DNA from: Candidatus Ideonella esbjergensis
GTDB lineage: Bacteria > Pseudomonadota > Gammaproteobacteria > Burkholderiales > Burkholderiaceae_C
Reading direction: 5' to 3'
NCBI GenBank assembly: GCA_016710065.1
Contig: JADJLP010000001.1
Location: 620,001-684,000 of the forward strand
DNA length: 64,000 nucleotides
Shown here: piece after piece, positions 51,950-60,317 of the stretch
How positions within the stretch are numbered: position 1 is the first letter of the stretch
How the letters are laid out: each line of letters opens with the position of its first letter
Notes under the pieces: model-generated
Told to the model about the DNA's origin: nothing
What the model saw: only the letters and a program-made list of their open reading frames with translations
Database searches by the model: none
Made by a program: the position numbers and the translations under genes

Positions 51950-53902
51950 ATGAGTCGAGTGCTTCGGATTTGGGGGGCCATGGTGTTGGCCGCCGCCATC
52001 ATGGGGGCCTTCAGCGCCCAGGCTGCTGCGCCCGCTCAGCCCTCCCCGGCGTCTGCGGCCTGTCTGGCCTGCCACGACGGTGCCAAGCCCCTGAAGATCG
52101 CTGGTGCCGACGGCAAGCCGCGCGCGATGCACGCGGTCAAGCCCGCCCAGGTGGCCGCCGGTGTGCACAGCAGCTTGCAATGTGCCGACTGCCACAAGGA
52201 CGTCACCGACAACGAGGCCCAGCACAAGAAGACCGGCGCCGCCAAGCCCGATTGCCTGCAGTGCCACCAGGGCCTGCTGGACGAAGCCAAGAAGGCCGGC
52301 AAGGCCACCCCCGGGCTGGAGCTGGTGCTCTCGCAAGCCGAGAAGTACAAGCTGTCCATCCACAGCAAGCCCAACGCCGACGAGCCCGACCACGCCAACG
52401 CGGTCTGCGCCAATTGCCACGACAGCCACGCCTTTGCCCTTCCGGCCAAGGGCAGCCCTGAGCTTGCCGCCTGGCGGCAAGGCGTGCCCGCCACCTGCGG
52501 CGCCTGCCACGAAGACCAGTTGGAGGAGTACACCGACTCCATCCATGGCCAGACAGTGCTGGACAAGCAAGACGCCAAGGGCGCCATCTGCTCTGATTGC
52601 CACAACCCGCACGGCGTTGACAAGACCAACACCGACGCGGCCAAGCTGGCCACCACCAAGGCCTGCGCCAGTTGCCACGAGGAAAACGCCAAGTCCTACG
52701 CCGACACCTACCACGGCCAGATCGTGGCGCTGGGCTATGCCAACACCGCCAAGTGCTACAACTGCCATGGCAGCCACGAGATCGTGAAGGCCACGGACAA
52801 GAAGTCCAAGGTGCACCCGGACAACCGCCTCAAAACCTGCCAGAAATGCCACAAGGATGCTGGCCCTGGCTTCGCCAGCTTCCAGCCGCATGGCAACTCT
52901 CACGACTTCAAGCGCTACCCCGAGATCTGGCTTACCACCAAGTTCATGGTCGGTCTGTTGGCCGGCACCTTCGCCTTCTTCTGGATCCACCTGATCCTGT
53001 GGCTCTACCGCGAGAGCAAGGACCGCGCTGAAGGCAAGACCCGCCCGCTGGTGAAGGTGTCAGAGCTCGGCATCCCGGCCGGCAAGCATGTGCGCCGCTT
53101 TGGCCCCTGGTGGCGTCTGGGCCACCTGCTGTTCGCCACCAGCTTGATGATCCTCACCCTCACCGGCATGACGCTGATGTATGCCGGCAGTTCGTGGGCG
53201 CCGGTGGTGATGCAACTGCTGGGCGGCCCCAAGGTGGCCGGCATCATCCACCGCGTGAACGCTGTGGTCTTTGCGGGCATCTTCGTCATCCATCTGGTTT
53301 ACATCGTCATCTTCCTGGCCAAGAACTGGAAGACCTTCAAGATCTTCGGCCCCGATTCACTCATTCCTGGCCTGCAAGACCTGAAGGACGTGATCGCCAT
53401 GTTCACCTGGTTCCTGGGCAAGGGCCCGCGTCCGGTGTTCGACCGCTGGACCTACTGGGAGAAGTTCGACTACTGGGCCCCGTTCTGGGGGGTGGCCATC
53501 GTGGGTGTGAGCGGTTTCCTGATGTGGTTCCCCTCGCTCATCTCGGGCTTCCTGCCGGGCTGGGTCTTCAATGTGGCGGCCATCACACACGGTGAAGAAG
53601 CCTTCCTGGCGGCGGTGTTCCTGTTCACCGTGCACTTCTTCAACAACCACTTCCGCCCCGACAAATTCCCGTTCGACGACGTGATGTTCACCGGCTCCAT
53701 GTCGGTCGAGCATTTCGCCCGCGACCACGCTGTGCAGTACAAGCGCCTGGTCGACAGCGGGGAGCTGCAGAAGTACCTCGTGGACGCGCCCTCCAAGCCC
53801 ATGCACGTGGGCTCACGCATCCTCGGCTTTGTGCTGATCAGCTTCGGCTTGCTCCTCTTGTTGCTGATCGTCAATGGTTTCTTCAGTGGACTGCTCAAGT
53901 AA
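51950..53902 (+). CDS. Nine-heme cytochrome c fused to a cytochrome b membrane domain (CbcL-like quinol oxidoreductase)
   Basis: 650 residues behind GAGGAG. The signal peptide ends near residue 27 (SAQAAAP). Nine CXXCH sites cover about 38-310: CLACH, CADCH, CLQCH, CANCH, CGACH, CSDCH, CASCH, CYNCH and CQKCH. From about 325 the C-terminal half has about five helices with well-placed His residues: FWIHLILWLY, GHLLFATSLMILTLTG, HRVNAVVFAGIFVIHLVYIV and FTVHFFNNHF, fitting the diheme HydC/FdnI-type cytochrome b. This is the architecture described for Geobacter CbcL (nine c-hemes plus diheme b), which draws electrons from menaquinol. Here it would feed the cytochromes and the MtrCAB conduit downstream. 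No CymA or NapC gene is in the window. Confidence 0.9.
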   Translation: MSRVLRIWGAMVLAAAIMGAFSAQAAAPAQPSPASAACLACHDGAKPLKIAGADGKPRAMHAVKPAQVAAGVHSSLQCADCHKDVTDNEAQHKKTGAAKPDCLQCHQGLLDEAKKAGKATPGLELVLSQAEKYKLSIHSKPNADEPDHANAVCANCHDSHAFALPAKGSPELAAWRQGVPATCGACHEDQLEEYTDSIHGQTVLDKQDAKGAICSDCHNPHGVDKTNTDAAKLATTKACASCHEENAKSYADTYHGQIVALGYANTAKCYNCHGSHEIVKATDKKSKVHPDNRLKTCQKCHKDAGPGFASFQPHGNSHDFKRYPEIWLTTKFMVGLLAGTFAFFWIHLILWLYRESKDRAEGKTRPLVKVSELGIPAGKHVRRFGPWWRLGHLLFATSLMILTLTGMTLMYAGSSWAPVVMQLLGGPKVAGIIHRVNAVVFAGIFVIHLVYIVIFLAKNWKTFKIFGPDSLIPGLQDLKDVIAMFTWFLGKGPRPVFDRWTYWEKFDYWAPFWGVAIVGVSGFLMWFPSLISGFLPGWVFNVAAITHGEEAFLAAVFLFTVHFFNNHFRPDKFPFDDVMFTGSMSVEHFARDHAVQYKRLVDSGELQKYLVDAPSKPMHVGSRILGFVLISFGLLLLLLIVNGFFSGLLK

Positions 53903-53972
53903 GCTTTTTTCGTTGCCCTCAAGGGCCGTTAGTGACACAGTGCTTTACACGTCTAGACAAGGAGAAAAACTC

Positions 53973-54311
53973 ATGAAATCTGTTGCTCTGCTGGCCACCG
54001 TGGCCGCCGTCTTCAGCTTGGTGTCGGCCTCGGCGTTCGCCGCCCCCGACGCCGAGGCCGCCCAAAAGTACGCCAAGGACAACGGCTGCACAAAGTGCCA
54101 CGCTGTTGACAAAACCAAGAAGGGCCCGCCTTACACCAAGACGGCCGCCAAGTTCAAGGGCAAGGCCGATGCCGAAGCCAAACTGTTCGACCAGCTCACC
54201 AAGGGCCCCAAGGTCAAGTTTGAAGACGGCACCGAGGAAGAGCACAAGGCGCTTGACACCAAGGAATCCGCCCAGATCAAGAATCTGGTGCAGTGGATCC
54301 TGGCTCAATAG
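53973..54311 (+). CDS. Small monoheme cytochrome c lacking a Met ligand
   Basis: 112 residues from ATG 53973 behind AAGGAGAAA. A signal peptide ends at SAFAAPD. One heme site, CTKCH, is near residue 39. The length and the C-terminal helix (SAQIKNLVQWILAQ) match class I c551/c552 cytochromes, but there is no Met anywhere after residue 1, so the usual sixth ligand is absent. The only other His, in EEEHKALD (near residue 90), sits where the Met-bearing loop would be, so bis-His ligation is likely. It would shuttle electrons in the periplasm between the CbcL-like protein and MtrA (inference from position). Confidence 0.88.
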   Translation: MKSVALLATVAAVFSLVSASAFAAPDAEAAQKYAKDNGCTKCHAVDKTKKGPPYTKTAAKFKGKADAEAKLFDQLTKGPKVKFEDGTEEEHKALDTKESAQIKNLVQWILAQ

Positions 54312-54314
54312 TCT

Positions 54315-54348
54315 CATCCGCAATCAGGGCCTGCTTGTGTTGCGGATG
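54315..54348. repeat. Inverted repeat ahead of the MtrC-like gene
   Basis: CATCCGCAA (54315-54323) pairs with TTGCGGATG (54340-54348) over 9 bp with a 16-base loop. No T-run follows, so it is more likely an mRNA-stability hairpin than a terminator. Confidence 0.5.
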
Positions 54349-54396
54349 GCCCGCCAATCGTGTTCTGCCTGACGCAGGACCGTGATGGAGAGAGAA

Positions 54397-57009
54397 ATGA
54401 GAACGACGATGTTGCGTTATGGCCTGACCGCCCTGCTGGCTGCCGTGCTGGCAGGTTGCGGCGGCGGCGATTCACCGACGGCCCCGCCGCCGGTGACCCC
54501 CACGCCACCCACAGTGGCTGACACGATCAAGGCGGCTGCGGCGACTGCCTCGAACGATGCTGCAAGCAACTCGTCCGCTTCATTCACCGTGGTGCAAGCC
54601 GCCGGTGTGGCCACCTTCACCGCAGGCACGCCCAACACCCTGAACTTCAGCGTGTTCTCCGACGGTGCTGTGCTGCAGAACCTCAAGCTCGCCGCCAACC
54701 CTGCCAACAACGTGCGCGTGGGCATCGCCAAGCTGGTGCCGGGCGCCAATGGCAACCCCGACCAGTGGGTCAGCTACGTCACCCGCACCAAGACCACCAC
54801 GGCCTCGAACAAGGGCCCCAACGGCGAGGCCGCTGTGATGCCTTCTGCCGTGCAGGCCACCACCGACCCGTACAACACCGACGCCACCAAACTGGCGGCC
54901 CAGCTGGTCTACAACGCCGACGGCTACTACACCTACACCTTCAACACCGCGTTCACCATCGCGGATGCTGACAAGGCCCTCACGCACCGCATTGCACTGC
55001 AACTGAGCTACACCAATGCGGCTGGCGTGGTGGTCAAGGCCAATCCGTATTTCGATTTCACCATCGGGGCCGACGGCAAGGCCGTGGCGGTCACCGACCC
55101 GACCAAGACCCGCAAGATGACCGATGTGTCGTCCTGCAACTCCTGCCACGAGAAGCTCGCCTTGCACGGCGGCGGCCGCGTGGACACGCAGTACTGCGTG
55201 ATTTGCCACAACCCCGGCACCACCGACCCGGTGAGCGGCAACGTGGTCACGCTGAGCAACATGGTGCACAAGATCCACGCGGGCAAGAAGCTGGCAGCCG
55301 CTGGCCAGCCGTACTACGTGAGCAGCGCGGGCTACTCGGAAGTGGGCTTCCCGCAAGACCTGCGCAACTGCACCAAGTGCCACACCGGCGCCAATGCAGC
55401 CACCCCGCAAGGCGACAACTGGAAGACCAAGGTCAGCAAGGAAGCCTGCCTGGGTTGCCATGCGGACAAGATTGGCTCCACATGGGAGGTTTCGCACAAG
55501 GTCTATGCCCAGAGCGCCGAGCTCAATGGCGGCACAGCCAAGCCTGCCGCCTTGGCTGCTGACCTGACCAACGCGCAATGCAATGACTGCCACAAGTCTG
55601 GCACACCCGTCTCGCCCGAGCGTGTGCACTGGAACCAGAACGAAGAGAACGCGGCCAAGTACAAGATGAACATCGAGAGCGCCACCTACGACGCGGCCAC
55701 CCGCAAGGTGACGGTCAAGTACTTCCTCTCTGACCCGACCAACGGCAACGCCGCCTACAACCTGGTGGCCGCCGATTGCGCCAGCCTCACGGTGCCCACC
55801 TGCAGCACCAGCACCAAGTTTGGCAACCTGCGTCTGTACGTGGGATACCAGAACATGGCCGGCCAATCGGCCACGGTCACCGAGTTCACTGCCGGCAGCG
55901 TGGCCAATGGCTACGCCTACAAGGGCGTCAACGATGGCAACAACCACTACACACTCGACATCGTCTTGCCGGCGCCTGTGGCTGGCGTGTCCGTGGAGCC
56001 CTTTGGCTCGGCCCGGGTGGTCAGCATTGGCCAGATCAAGGAGCGCAAGCTGCAGGTGAAGTGGGCCACTGACCCGCGTCCTGAAGTGGAACCCGTGGTG
56101 TTGCAGAACGTGATCGCGCAGAACACCTACTTTGACTTTGCCCTGACTGGCACGCTGACCCCTCGCCGCACGGTGGTGGCCACCGCCAAGTGCAATGACT
56201 GCCACGGCGCGCTGGGCACGACCTCGGGGGCCAACACCTTGTCCGAGGCCTTCCACAGTGGTGCCCGCAACACGGTGGAGGCCTGCGCGGTTTGCCACGA
56301 TGTGAATCGCGCCTCCAACGGCAACATGATGACCAACGGTCTGGCGCTGTACGAGTCGTACCAGTTCAAGCGCATGATCCACGGCATCCACGGCAACTCG
56401 AAGCGCACGTCGCCATTCACCCATGGCAACAAGGTGCAGGGCGTGTTTGGTATCAAGACCGGTGCACTGACCGCTGCAGGCACGTTCTACGCTGACCAAA
56501 AGGTGACGATAGGCACCACGTCCACCACCGTGGTAACTGCGGGCACGCCCGTCGCGATAGGGGCTACCTTCCAGTCGATTGCCGACATCACCACGGATGC
56601 GGCCAGGGCTGCCGGCTACACAGGCAATGCGGTCTCCGCCGCCGAGAACTACGCAGCGGAAGTGGCTTGGCCTGGCGTCGGCATCAACTGCAACGCCTGC
56701 CACGTGAACAACTCGTACAAGCAGGATCTGGGTCCCTTGGGTACCGTGGCACAGAAGCCATACCTTGCGGGCAGCACCACCACGCTGGAAACAGACCCGA
56801 CCAAGTGGCTGGTGATGTCGCCCAAGGCTTCGAGCTGCACGGCCTGCCACGACTCCAGCGCGGCCATCGGCCACGTGACCAGCTTCGGTGGTTCGGCTTT
56901 CGGTGACAAGACCCAAGCTGCGACCTTGCTGGCGCCGCGTGAATCCTGCGACGATTGCCACGCCCCTGGCGGCTTCAAGGGCGTGGACGTGGTTCACGGA
57001 CTGAACTGA
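54397..57009 (+). CDS. mtrC: Decaheme outer-surface lipoprotein cytochrome, OmcA/MtrC family
   Basis: 870 residues from ATG 54397 behind GGAGAGAG. Lipobox LAGC with Cys21. Ten CXXCH sites fall into two pentaheme groups, as in MtrC: CNSCH, CVICH, CTKCH, CLGCH and CNDCH at about 246-400, and CNDCH, CAVCH, CNACH, CTACH and CDDCH at about 598-855. Between and before them lie beta-rich Thr/Asn segments matching the split-barrel domains. Exposed on the cell surface, it would exchange electrons with minerals, electrodes or other extracellular partners. mtrA and mtrB follow, after a terminator hairpin. It is longer than Shewanella MtrC (about 670 residues). Confidence 0.93.
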   Translation: MRTTMLRYGLTALLAAVLAGCGGGDSPTAPPPVTPTPPTVADTIKAAAATASNDAASNSSASFTVVQAAGVATFTAGTPNTLNFSVFSDGAVLQNLKLAANPANNVRVGIAKLVPGANGNPDQWVSYVTRTKTTTASNKGPNGEAAVMPSAVQATTDPYNTDATKLAAQLVYNADGYYTYTFNTAFTIADADKALTHRIALQLSYTNAAGVVVKANPYFDFTIGADGKAVAVTDPTKTRKMTDVSSCNSCHEKLALHGGGRVDTQYCVICHNPGTTDPVSGNVVTLSNMVHKIHAGKKLAAAGQPYYVSSAGYSEVGFPQDLRNCTKCHTGANAATPQGDNWKTKVSKEACLGCHADKIGSTWEVSHKVYAQSAELNGGTAKPAALAADLTNAQCNDCHKSGTPVSPERVHWNQNEENAAKYKMNIESATYDAATRKVTVKYFLSDPTNGNAAYNLVAADCASLTVPTCSTSTKFGNLRLYVGYQNMAGQSATVTEFTAGSVANGYAYKGVNDGNNHYTLDIVLPAPVAGVSVEPFGSARVVSIGQIKERKLQVKWATDPRPEVEPVVLQNVIAQNTYFDFALTGTLTPRRTVVATAKCNDCHGALGTTSGANTLSEAFHSGARNTVEACAVCHDVNRASNGNMMTNGLALYESYQFKRMIHGIHGNSKRTSPFTHGNKVQGVFGIKTGALTAAGTFYADQKVTIGTTSTTVVTAGTPVAIGATFQSIADITTDAARAAGYTGNAVSAAENYAAEVAWPGVGINCNACHVNNSYKQDLGPLGTVAQKPYLAGSTTTLETDPTKWLVMSPKASSCTACHDSSAAIGHVTSFGGSAFGDKTQAATLLAPRESCDDCHAPGGFKGVDVVHGLN

Positions 57010-57033
57010 GGCCGGCCCATCGCGGCTCAAGAT

Positions 57034-57064
57034 GGGAGGGTCGAGTTGACCCTCCCTTTTTTTT
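57034..57064 (+). terminator. Rho-independent terminator between mtrC and mtrA
   Basis: GGGAGGGTC (57034-57042) pairs perfectly with GACCCTCCC (57048-57056) around GAGTT, followed by eight T. It lies 25 bases after the mtrC stop and 43 bases before the mtrA start, so it should end most mtrC transcripts. Confidence 0.9.
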
Positions 57065-57106
57065 GCCGCAGGCTTTGAAACCTTGAAACGTCCCGGAGGG
57101 CGGCAC

Positions 57107-58096
57107 ATGCGAACAAAGAGAGCACTGGCTTGGCTGGCGTTGTGGGCAATCACCGGTTTCGGTGCGGCCCAGGCCCAGCCCTCAGGGGCGGCGCGGGACA
57201 ACTCTGCCGCCTGCGTGGAATGCCACGACGACGAGGATCTGCCGGACATGAGCCGCAGCGCCCACTCGCCGATCATGCAGGCTGGCAACTCACGCACGCC
57301 CACTTGCATCGGCTGCCACGGGGCCAGCCAGGCCCACTTGAAGAAGCCTGCCGGCGCCAAGGAGCAGCCAGCGCCTGACGTGGTGTTTGGCAAGGAGACC
57401 CAGCTCGACGCCAGCGGTCGCAGCAATGTCTGCCAGAGCTGCCATGAGGGTGACAGCCGGCGCCATCTGTGGGCCGGCAGCGCCCACCAGGCGGCTGACG
57501 TGGCCTGCAACACCTGCCACAAGGTGCACACCAACCACGACAAGGCCCTGGCCAAGCGCCAGCAGGCCGAGCTTTGCTATGCCTGCCACAAAGAGCAGCG
57601 CACCCAGGTGGGCAGACCCTCGCACCACCCCATACCCGAGGGCAAGATGACCTGCTCTGATTGCCACAATGTGCATGGCTCGGCTGGCCCCAAGCTGGCC
57701 AGCCGCGACAGCACCAATGCCACTTGCTACACCTGCCACGCCGAAAAACGCGGCCCCTTCGTGCATGCCCACGAACCGGTGACCGAGGATTGCGCCAGTT
57801 GCCACAACCCGCACGGCAGCACCGTGGCAGCCATGCTCAAGACCCGCGCACCAATGCTGTGCCAGCAATGCCACACACCGCACGCCACGGGCAACCTGGG
57901 TGCGTTGGCGGGCCAGACCGGCGTGACCACACCAGCGGTTCCGGGGCAGATACCGGCGCAGATTGGCAGCAACACCAGCGGCAAGAACGTGGTCAACCTG
58001 TGGCAAGGCCGCAGTTGCATGAACTGCCACACCCAGGTTCACGGCTCGAACAACCCTTCGGCCACGAACCCCACACCGCAGTTCCTGTTCCGCTGA
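57107..58096 (+). CDS. mtrA: Decaheme periplasmic cytochrome MtrA (DmsE family)
   Basis: 329 residues from ATG 57107 behind CGGAGGG. The signal peptide ends at GAAQAQPSG. Ten CXXCH sites: CVECH, CIGCH, CQSCH, CNTCH, CYACH, CSDCH, CYTCH, CASCH, CQQCH and CMNCH. Length and heme number match MtrA/PioA/DmsE. It sits inside the MtrB porin and passes electrons through the outer membrane to MtrC. Distal His pairs follow most motifs (CHKVH, CHNVH, CHNPHG). It is followed 16 bases later by mtrB. Confidence 0.95.
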   Translation: MRTKRALAWLALWAITGFGAAQAQPSGAARDNSAACVECHDDEDLPDMSRSAHSPIMQAGNSRTPTCIGCHGASQAHLKKPAGAKEQPAPDVVFGKETQLDASGRSNVCQSCHEGDSRRHLWAGSAHQAADVACNTCHKVHTNHDKALAKRQQAELCYACHKEQRTQVGRPSHHPIPEGKMTCSDCHNVHGSAGPKLASRDSTNATCYTCHAEKRGPFVHAHEPVTEDCASCHNPHGSTVAAMLKTRAPMLCQQCHTPHATGNLGALAGQTGVTTPAVPGQIPAQIGSNTSGKNVVNLWQGRSCMNCHTQVHGSNNPSATNPTPQFLFR

Positions 58097-58112
58097 GCAC
58101 CGGAGTGAAACG

Positions 58113-60317
58113 ATGACCCAAACCATCCGTCCATCGGTCTCGCGCCAGACAGCTCTGGCGTTGGCCGTGCTGGCCTTGTGCAGTGCCGTGCAGGCCGCAG
58201 AACCCGAGAATACCGAAGCCACCGTCACCTTCGGGCTCTCTGCGCCCTTTGGTGGCGCGACACCAGACCGTGCATTGTTCAACCAGTACCGCGGGCTCAC
58301 GCCGGACAGCGCCAATGGCGTGCTGGACCTGAGCTACTACCGTCGCAATGTCGACAGCGGCAGCGCCGTGCGATTCGAAGCCGCCGATCTGTTCGGCGAC
58401 AGCCGCAGCTTCGATCTGCGCTGGACGAGGCAGGGCGAGTGGAAGCTCCGGCTCAATTACCAGGAGTTGCAGCGCCGCGACCCGAACACCGTGAACTCAG
58501 GCCTGCTGGGTGCTGGCACCGCCACACCGCAGGTGCAGGTGCTGGGCGCAGGCAACCCGGGGCAGGATCTGGGCTTGAGCCTCAGGCGCACCGGCATGGG
58601 TGTGGCGGCCACGCGCGTGATCGACAACCACTGGCGGTTCGAGGCCAGCCTCAAGGGCGAGAAGAAAGAGGGTTCGCGCCTGTTCGGCATCGGCATGACC
58701 TGCCCCTCGCCAGTGGCCCCAGGCTGCCGGCCTGGTACGGGCATTGCCACCGGTTCGGCCGTGGTGCTGCTGCCCGAACCCGTGGACACCCATCACACGC
58801 AGTTCGAGGCCAGGCTGAATTACGCGGGTGAAAAGCTTCGCATGAGCGGTGGCTACTACGGCTCGTTCTTCAACAACAGCTACGGCAGCATCACGCCGGG
58901 CATGCCGGCCAGCCTCAATAACCCGCTGGGCTCGTTGCTGCCGCTCAGCGCGGGCCTGCAAAGCATTCTGAGCCAGCCAGTGGCCCTGCCGCCGGACAAC
59001 CAGGCCCATGTGCTGGACCTCACTGGCGCCTACACCTTCACACCCAGCACGCACGGTACGTTCAAGGTCAGCTATTCGACAGCCATGCAGGACCAGGACT
59101 ACGCGGCCTCCGGCTTCAGTGCAGCCCCCGCTGGCATGGCCAACCTGGGTGGCGAGGTCAACACCACGCTGGTGCAACTGGGCCTGAGCTCACGCCCCTG
59201 GCCCAAGCTGGCACTGACGGCCAAGCTGCGCTTTGAAGACACCGACGACCTGACTCCGCTGGCGCTCTACAACGTGGAAGGTGTGGCTGCCAACAACTAC
59301 ACCAACCGCCGCCTGCCACTCACCAAGTCGCGCGCGAACCTGCTGGCCCAGTACCAGTTCATCCCTGAGTTGCGCGGCAGCCTGGGCGCTGATTTTGAGG
59401 GCATAGACCGCGGCGTTTTCACCGCGTCGAGCGCCATTGCCGGCACCACGGCCTTGCGTCAGAAGACCGATGAAACCACGGTCAAGGCCGAGTTGCGGCG
59501 CTCGTTGACCGAGAACCTGGCTGGCGCGATCACCGTTTCCAGCAGCCGCCGCGATGGCTCGAACTGGCTCAGGGACAACAGTGGCCGAGGGGTGACCGAA
59601 ATCACCGACCTGAACGACCCGGCGCAGGCCTTCAACGCCAACGCCATCTTCATGCCCACGCTGGCCAACCGCGACCGCGACAAGATCCGCGTGCATGCCG
59701 ACTGGCAGCCCACGCCAGCCCTGTCGGTGCAGTTCGCGGCCGAAGATGGCGCCGACCGCTATCACAGCCCCAGCACCCTGGGCCTGCGCAGCACTGGCAT
59801 GAACCAGATGAGCCTGGATTGGGACTACGCGTTCAACGACAACTGGCACTTGAACGGATTTGGCTCCACTGGCGGCCAGAGCCTGCACCAGGCCCGGCCC
59901 GAAGGCGTGCTGCTGACCTACGACAACGTCAGCTCTACCGTGGGCCTGGGCTTCACCGGCAAGATGGCGGCCAAGATCGAACTGGGCGGCACGCTCTCGT
60001 TCATCAACGACAAGAGCAACTTCGTGCAGAGCCTGGATGCGACCGCCAGCAACAACACCACGGTCCTGCTGGCCGCCACGGGCGGGCTGCCAGACATCGT
60101 CTTCCGTCAGACCGCGGTGAATTTGTTTGCCCGCGTGCCCATGAGCAAGGCCGCTACCCTGCGCTTTGATTTCATCCACCAGACCTCGTTCTGGAACGAC
60201 TGGGCCTGGGCCAACAACGGCGTGTCCTTCACCTATTCCGACGGCAGCAGCGTGAGCAGCCAGCCCCGGCAAAGCATGAGCTTTATCGGGATGTCCCTGA
60301 TCTACCGCTGGTTATGA
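58113..60317 (+). CDS. mtrB: MtrB/PioB family outer-membrane porin of the electron conduit
   Basis: 734 residues, close to the usual size. The signal peptide ends at CSAVQAAEP. The mature protein is all alternating beta-strands, for example DLSYYRRNVDSGSAVRFEAA, FDLRWTRQGEWKLRLNY, DLTGAYTFTPSTHGTFKVSY and FARVPMSKAATLRFDF. It is expected to form a 26-strand barrel that sheathes MtrA. There is no CXXC in the mature N-terminus, unlike Shewanella MtrB, where that pair matters for function, so it resembles the PioB/Rhodoferax type. It converges with the frameshifted MFS gene, overlapping it by 6 bases. Confidence 0.94.
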   Translation: MTQTIRPSVSRQTALALAVLALCSAVQAAEPENTEATVTFGLSAPFGGATPDRALFNQYRGLTPDSANGVLDLSYYRRNVDSGSAVRFEAADLFGDSRSFDLRWTRQGEWKLRLNYQELQRRDPNTVNSGLLGAGTATPQVQVLGAGNPGQDLGLSLRRTGMGVAATRVIDNHWRFEASLKGEKKEGSRLFGIGMTCPSPVAPGCRPGTGIATGSAVVLLPEPVDTHHTQFEARLNYAGEKLRMSGGYYGSFFNNSYGSITPGMPASLNNPLGSLLPLSAGLQSILSQPVALPPDNQAHVLDLTGAYTFTPSTHGTFKVSYSTAMQDQDYAASGFSAAPAGMANLGGEVNTTLVQLGLSSRPWPKLALTAKLRFEDTDDLTPLALYNVEGVAANNYTNRRLPLTKSRANLLAQYQFIPELRGSLGADFEGIDRGVFTASSAIAGTTALRQKTDETTVKAELRRSLTENLAGAITVSSSRRDGSNWLRDNSGRGVTEITDLNDPAQAFNANAIFMPTLANRDRDKIRVHADWQPTPALSVQFAAEDGADRYHSPSTLGLRSTGMNQMSLDWDYAFNDNWHLNGFGSTGGQSLHQARPEGVLLTYDNVSSTVGLGFTGKMAAKIELGGTLSFINDKSNFVQSLDATASNNTTVLLAATGGLPDIVFRQTAVNLFARVPMSKAATLRFDFIHQTSFWNDWAWANNGVSFTYSDGSSVSSQPRQSMSFIGMSLIYRWL

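Noticed and set aside
54580..57555. A 991-codon open frame on the minus strand across mtrC
   Set aside because: It is antisense to a protein with ten heme motifs, lacks family motifs and arises from high GC at codon position three.
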